NCBI GenBank assembly: GCA_943788935.1
Contig: CALSSE010000017.1
Span: 420,001 to 484,000 of the forward strand
Reading direction: 5' to 3'
Length of the DNA: 64,000 bases
Source of the DNA: an uncultured bacterium
GTDB taxonomy: Bacteria; Myxococcota_A; Bradymonadia; UBA7976; VGTA01
In this document: piece by piece, positions 60,777-64,000 of the stretch
Position numbering within the stretch: the first letter of the stretch is position 1
Layout: every line of letters starts with the position of its first letter
Program-made: the position numbers and the translations under genes
The notes under the pieces: generated by a model
What the model saw: the letters and a program-made list of their open reading frames with translations, nothing else
Databases searched by the model: none
What the model was told of the DNA's origin: nothing

Positions 60777-61700
60777 TCATGGTGATGTTCCTAAGCCTCT
60801 CATCCTTCGACCGTTCTTCTTTTCTGTCGGCGCTGAAGGGGACTGCGGAGATGTGACTGATTCAGCTGGGGCTAATCGATGGGGGTCTTGAAGTGATTCT
60901 GTGGGGATCTCTAACTGGAGCGCCTCATTAGGCTCGGGGGCGACGTCTTTACGTGGGGCGTCACGCCATCCTCCTCGATCATGAACTCTCTTAAGGAGCG
61001 CAGGAGGGAGAGCGTCGATTCTTAATACGACTCGTCGATTAGCGGCGCGAGCTTCCTCTAACATGGCCGGGTCAAGAGCGCTCCGCTCTCCCTCTTGAGT
61101 TAGGTCGACGTCGGTCGCCGCTCGAGTGTCAGCGTAACCTTGAACAGAGACACGTCTCGGGTCTAGTCCGGCAGCGGCGATGACTTCACGGACGATGATC
61201 GCTCGACTCGTCGACAGCTCCCAATTAGAGGCGAAGCGGCTGTTGCTGATGGGGACGTCATCAGTATATCCCTCGACGATGATCCCATATTGAGGACCGA
61301 GAGTATGGACGAGGTGATCGCTGATCGGTGATAAGACAGATTCAGCGCGATCACGCAGCTTGGCTTCACCAGAGCTGAAGAGGAGGGCGTTCGAGAAAGA
61401 GACTTGTAAGCCATCCATATCGAGTTTGGTCTCGACCTCACCGCTGAGTCCCTGCTCTTCTATGACCTCTTTGATCTCTTGTTCTACCTCGGTTAAGTTC
61501 CCCGCCTTCTCTCCGGTGAAGGCTTGGACGATGAGCTCATACTTGGTTTGAGCGATCGTTGAGATCGAGAGTAAGAGGATAAAGAAGGTGAGAATGATAG
61601 TCATAATATCAGAGTAGCTGACGATCCATGAGCTGGTAGGGATCTCAAAACTACTAGAGAAGCGGTCAGCGTCGAGAGGGCGTCGAGATGATTTACTCAT
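60777..61700 (-). CDS. motB: MotB-type stator protein
   Basis: A 307-residue protein. A single transmembrane helix carries the ion-binding Asp, D31, in 'WIVSYSDIMTIILTFF'. A plug/linker region follows, then an OmpA-type peptidoglycan-binding domain ('VEGYTDDVPI', 'SNWELSTSRAIIVREVI', 'VSVQGYADTRAA') and a tail of about 70 residues. With MotA it forms the ion-driven stator that anchors to peptidoglycan and turns a rotor. These motifs are of flagellar MotB type rather than ExbD/TolR type. Eight bases separate it from motA; its stop overlaps the far start of the next gene. Confidence 0.9.
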   Translation of the reverse strand: MSKSSRRPLDADRFSSSFEIPTSSWIVSYSDIMTIILTFFILLLSISTIAQTKYELIVQAFTGEKAGNLTEVEQEIKEVIEEQGLSGEVETKLDMDGLQVSFSNALLFSSGEAKLRDRAESVLSPISDHLVHTLGPQYGIIVEGYTDDVPISNSRFASNWELSTSRAIIVREVIAAAGLDPRRVSVQGYADTRAATDVDLTQEGERSALDPAMLEEARAANRRVVLRIDALPPALLKRVHDRGGWRDAPRKDVAPEPNEALQLEIPTESLQDPHRLAPAESVTSPQSPSAPTEKKNGRRMRGLGTSP

Positions 61701-61708
61701 CGTTCACC

Positions 61709-62440
61709 TCACCCATGCTCTGTGAGCTGTTGTAGCTCATGGACCGGTCGTCGACGAGCGAGCTTGAGCATCCCCTCGGTGAGGAGATTGAGGTTCTCAG
61801 CTCTGAGCGCGCCATGTTCGGCGATCATTCGCGCTAGGGGTAAGTAGAGAATATGAGCGAGGAGTAGACCATAGAATGTAGTCAATAAGGCGATCGCCAT
61901 CCCAGGACCAAGTTTATCAAAGTCGCGCATATTAGCGAGGAGCTGAATGAGTCCGATGACCGTTCCGACCATTCCCATCGCTGGGGCAAAGTCGCCTAAA
62001 CTCGCGAAGACCTTAGAGCCTTGGTGATATTCGATGAGGTCTCGTCGTCCTAAGAAGAGGGCATCAGTCTCTACTTCACCGACATCGGTTCTTTGCAGGA
62101 CATGCTGACCGAGAGTACGGAAGATAGGGTCAGCGCTCTGATCCAAGATCCTTAGTCCATCGGCGCTACGCTCTTGTCTCACTGCGCGACCAAATTCGAG
62201 CATCAGTCGAGTGAGCTCTACTCGCTCCTTATTAGGTGAATCGGTGAGAGAGCGCTTTAGACCTTTGAGGGCGCTCCACAAGATCGAGAAGCGGAAAGAG
62301 ACAACCGCTAAACCGACCGGTACCCCACAAAGAAGAATGATCGAATAGAGATTGAGAAAACCGTTAAATTCAGCGGTTACATGGTCTACGGCGAGGAGAA
62401 AGCTCCCCACAACAATCAATAATCCAACGATGACATGCAT
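61709..62440 (-). CDS. motA: MotA-type stator protein
   Basis: A 243-residue proton-channel protein with four transmembrane helices (about 2-20, 30-50, 145-168, 178-203). The loop between helices 2 and 3 has the charged cytoplasmic face that contacts FliG. The signature 'ASLGDFAPAMGMVGTVIGLIQLL' holds the conserved Pro of helix 3, and 'LGPGMAIALLTTFYGLLLAH' marks helix 4. It pairs with the MotB gene eight bases downstream. A 14-bp repeat array lies just upstream. Confidence 0.92.
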   Translation of the reverse strand: MHVIVGLLIVVGSFLLAVDHVTAEFNGFLNLYSIILLCGVPVGLAVVSFRFSILWSALKGLKRSLTDSPNKERVELTRLMLEFGRAVRQERSADGLRILDQSADPIFRTLGQHVLQRTDVGEVETDALFLGRRDLIEYHQGSKVFASLGDFAPAMGMVGTVIGLIQLLANMRDFDKLGPGMAIALLTTFYGLLLAHILYLPLARMIAEHGALRAENLNLLTEGMLKLARRRPVHELQQLTEHG

Positions 62441-62460
62441 AATCTTACTCTATTCAGTCC

Positions 62461-62544
62461 AGTGTTCTAATCTCAGTGTTCTAATCTCAGTGTTCTAATC
62501 TCAGTGTTCTAATCTCAGTGTTCTAATCTCAGTGTTCTAATCTC
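62461..62544. repeat. 14-bp tandem repeat, 6 perfect copies, upstream of motA
   Basis: Six identical copies of agtgttctaatctc fill 84 of the 126 bases between the TPR lipoprotein stop and the motA start. On the transcribed (minus) strand the unit reads gagattagaacact. The copies are identical, so the expansion is recent or maintained. The array lies 20 bases before the motA start codon, where it would be leader or promoter DNA. Confidence 0.95.
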
Positions 62545-62566
62545 AGTATAAAACACTTCTTATGCG

Positions 62567-63400
62567 TTAATTCTGCGAATCTCGCTCAGCGCTCTCTAAG
62601 TTTGATTGCAGCTGTTTGAGAGCTTCGATCACCGCTCTATTATTAGGATTAATCTTTAGGGCAGCTTCCCAAGATTCACGCGCGAGTCCAGGTTGATTCA
62701 GCTGGAGCCACAAGGTCCCGAGCATCGATTTGATGGTGACGTCATTGGGATAATCATTGTCCAAAGATTTGAGGGCGATGATCGCTAATTCATATTTCTT
62801 TGCTTTAAAGAGCTGACGAGCCTTCTCTAAGCCGACGAGATAGCTCTGCCGAGATTTGGTTTTTGTCTGGTTATCTCGTGTACGCTTACCATTGCCCTTT
62901 TGAGCTCTCTTTTTACGTTTCTCTTGTTTAGAGACCTCATCGACTCCTTCTCCTTCTCTGTTAAAGACCCCTTCACTCTCCATGTCGGGGTTCTCTCGAC
63001 GTAGAGACTTGATCAGCTCTTTGTCAGCGGCGGTGAGAGGAGCGTTATTCTGATATTCAAGCGTCCCTGCGCCGGCGGGAGATTGGCCCTTGAAGGGGAT
63101 GCGTAGCTCATAGCCAGTCGCTACTTCAGGGAGCTCAACCTCCCAATCAAGGTTACCATCGCTCATGCGGACCACGTATCGTCGAGGAGGGGGAGTTCCA
63201 TCGCTGCGACGCTCTGGTTGAACCACAGCGTGAGTGGGAACAACGATGGTGCGCTGACGACCCTCGAGGTTAAGCGTGACGTTACTTCCACAGCCAGAGA
63301 GCGCTATACCAAAGAGGGGAATGATGGCCCATATGCATATAAACACAGTAAAGGGGAGACCAAAAAGAGTCACTCGTTTTGCCATCATCGTGGCTACCAT
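62567..63400 (-). CDS. TPR lipoprotein
   Basis: The frame is open to 63487, but ATG 63400 has a perfect AGGAGG six bases upstream. It gives a lipoprotein signal ending LSGC (C37), 277 residues in all; 63433 is the alternative. After the anchor come a beta domain (about 40-125), a Lys/Arg-rich disordered stretch (about 150-185) and two or three TPR repeats at the end ('KYELAIIALKSLDNDYP', 'PGLARESWEAALKINPNN'). It follows the outer-membrane protein gene and precedes motA, and is a likely periplasmic scaffold of the cluster. Confidence 0.72.
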   Translation of the reverse strand: MVATMMAKRVTLFGLPFTVFICIWAIIPLFGIALSGCGSNVTLNLEGRQRTIVVPTHAVVQPERRSDGTPPPRRYVVRMSDGNLDWEVELPEVATGYELRIPFKGQSPAGAGTLEYQNNAPLTAADKELIKSLRRENPDMESEGVFNREGEGVDEVSKQEKRKKRAQKGNGKRTRDNQTKTKSRQSYLVGLEKARQLFKAKKYELAIIALKSLDNDYPNDVTIKSMLGTLWLQLNQPGLARESWEAALKINPNNRAVIEALKQLQSNLESAERDSQN

Positions 63401-63443
63401 CTCTCGCCTCCTCTCTTCGATAGAATAACTCATTTGCCCCCCA

Positions 63444-64000
63444 TTAGAAATTAAAGGTGAACCTAAATTTATAGCCAAGACCGCCAATGTCGTAGAGACC
63501 GAAAGCCACAGGAATTGAATAATAAATCGACAGCCCTAAGCCTAGTCGAAACTGCATAATGACATCAAACATACTCTCGAAAGTCACAGTGTTCCCTTGG
63601 ATCCCGGCGACAAAAAATGAGAGGGCGCCACCGCCCCAAAATTGAATATCGTTTAGGTTAGGAGTATTGATTTGTTTTTGATACATCCCCCCAAAGAAAG
63701 CTCCTAAGAGAGGGTTGGTAAATACATTGAGCGCGCTCTCTCCAAATATCCCAAATTGATGACGCTTATCTTGACCAAACTTCTCGTAGAATTTGATCCC
63801 GAGAGTGATGAAGTCGATATCGCCTAAAGGACCTTCAAAGGGGATCATCCCTCCCCCAAAGTAGAGCTGATATCCATAGTATGGGCGAGCTTCTATTTTA
63901 CGAGTCAGCTCTCGATAAGCCTCTTCTCGAGTCATGACTCGCTCTCCCGAGCGTAAGACAGCCGCGGTGGTCTCATCGGAAGAGTAAGTCTCAGCCCACA
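63444..64000 (-). CDS. Outer-membrane beta-barrel-like protein, N terminus beyond window
   Basis: The frame stays open from ATG 63935 to the right edge of the window (no stop in the 65 bases beyond), so this is the C-terminal part of a larger gene. The visible 185 residues alternate Gly-rich turns and aromatic strands ('YYGYQLYFGGGMIPFEG', 'GLGLSIYYSIPVAFGLY') and end in FTFNF, a strong barrel-assembly signal. It is probably the first visible gene of the motor cluster, followed after a short gap by the TPR lipoprotein gene. A porin or trans-envelope partner is likely. Confidence 0.65.
   Translation of the reverse strand, partial: WAETYSSDETTAAVLRSGERVMTREEAYRELTRKIEARPYYGYQLYFGGGMIPFEGPLGDIDFITLGIKFYEKFGQDKRHQFGIFGESALNVFTNPLLGAFFGGMYQKQINTPNLNDIQFWGGGALSFFVAGIQGNTVTFESMFDVIMQFRLGLGLSIYYSIPVAFGLYDIGGLGYKFRFTFNF

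Overview
The window looks like a chromosomal segment of a Gram-negative, flagellated deltaproteobacterial-type organism, most likely within or near Myxococcota/Bradymonadota. This rests on content, not on a marker-gene search. It carries a dozen large lipoproteins and secreted Cys-rich proteins with Myxococcus-type repeats (the 'CGDG...ACDDGN' family), thrombospondin type 3 repeats and PPC domains. It also has C-terminal Cys/transmembrane/Arg anchors of the MYXO-CTERM kind, an AgmX/TonB-like protein, and ordinary housekeeping genes (rpsD, leuS, glycyl-tRNA synthetase, miaA, apaG, nfu). I see no rRNA, tRNA, CRISPR array, insertion sequence or prophage.

Layout. 1-3418 (+): end of an operon with a DUF4159 protein and a VWA/glutamine-amidotransferase-like membrane protein. 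3665-5125 (-): flagellin. 5344-13136 (+): a giant repeat lipoprotein ending in an FGE-sulfatase-like domain, a small Cys-rich lipoprotein and a membrane metalloprotease with a helical-repeat tail. 13258-18000 (+): DEDDh exonuclease, small anchored protein, an outer-membrane protein with an extremely basic N-terminal region, and a LytTR regulator/LytS-type kinase pair. 18108-25606: secreted Cys-rich proteins around a PlsC acyltransferase. 25931-29052: aldehyde dehydrogenase (+), ADP-ribose/CDP-alcohol diphosphatase-like enzyme and rpsD (-). 29305-34959 (-): a translationally coupled pair, large envelope protein plus lipoprotein. 35343-36454 (+): a surface-protein gene split by a 13-bp repeat array behind a good sigma-54-type promoter. 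36411-38938 (-): miaA and glycyl-tRNA synthetase. 39130-43988 (+): two lipoproteins, a GMC oxidoreductase and its small partner. 44020-48533: RRM protein (-), a methyltransferase/condensation-domain fusion (+), and the nfu-apaG-patatin operon (-). 48754-57047 (+): leuS, a GT-C type membrane glycosyltransferase, an unknown protein and an MFS exporter. 57060-64000 (-): an envelope/motor cluster with outer-membrane protein, TPR lipoprotein, MotA, MotB, a membrane protein with a possible FliG-like cytoplasmic part, a lipoprotein and an AgmX/TonB-like protein.

Two themes stand out. First, simple repeats and homopolymers sit in or beside surface-protein genes, and in two cases a repeat tract coincides with a reading-frame break: a C12 tract after the start codon of the 29305 lipoprotein, and a 13-bp array splitting 35343-36454. 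A third break, in the signal peptide of the 18151 gene, lies at a single base in an AT-rich stretch. These are candidate contingency loci, decaying genes or sequencing errors; raw reads would decide. Second, the 57-64 kb cluster combines a true MotAB stator with outer-membrane, lipoprotein, TonB-like and possibly FliG-like parts. It is the best candidate here for an undescribed trans-envelope machine. The methyltransferase/condensation fusion at 44592 is the most unusual single enzyme.
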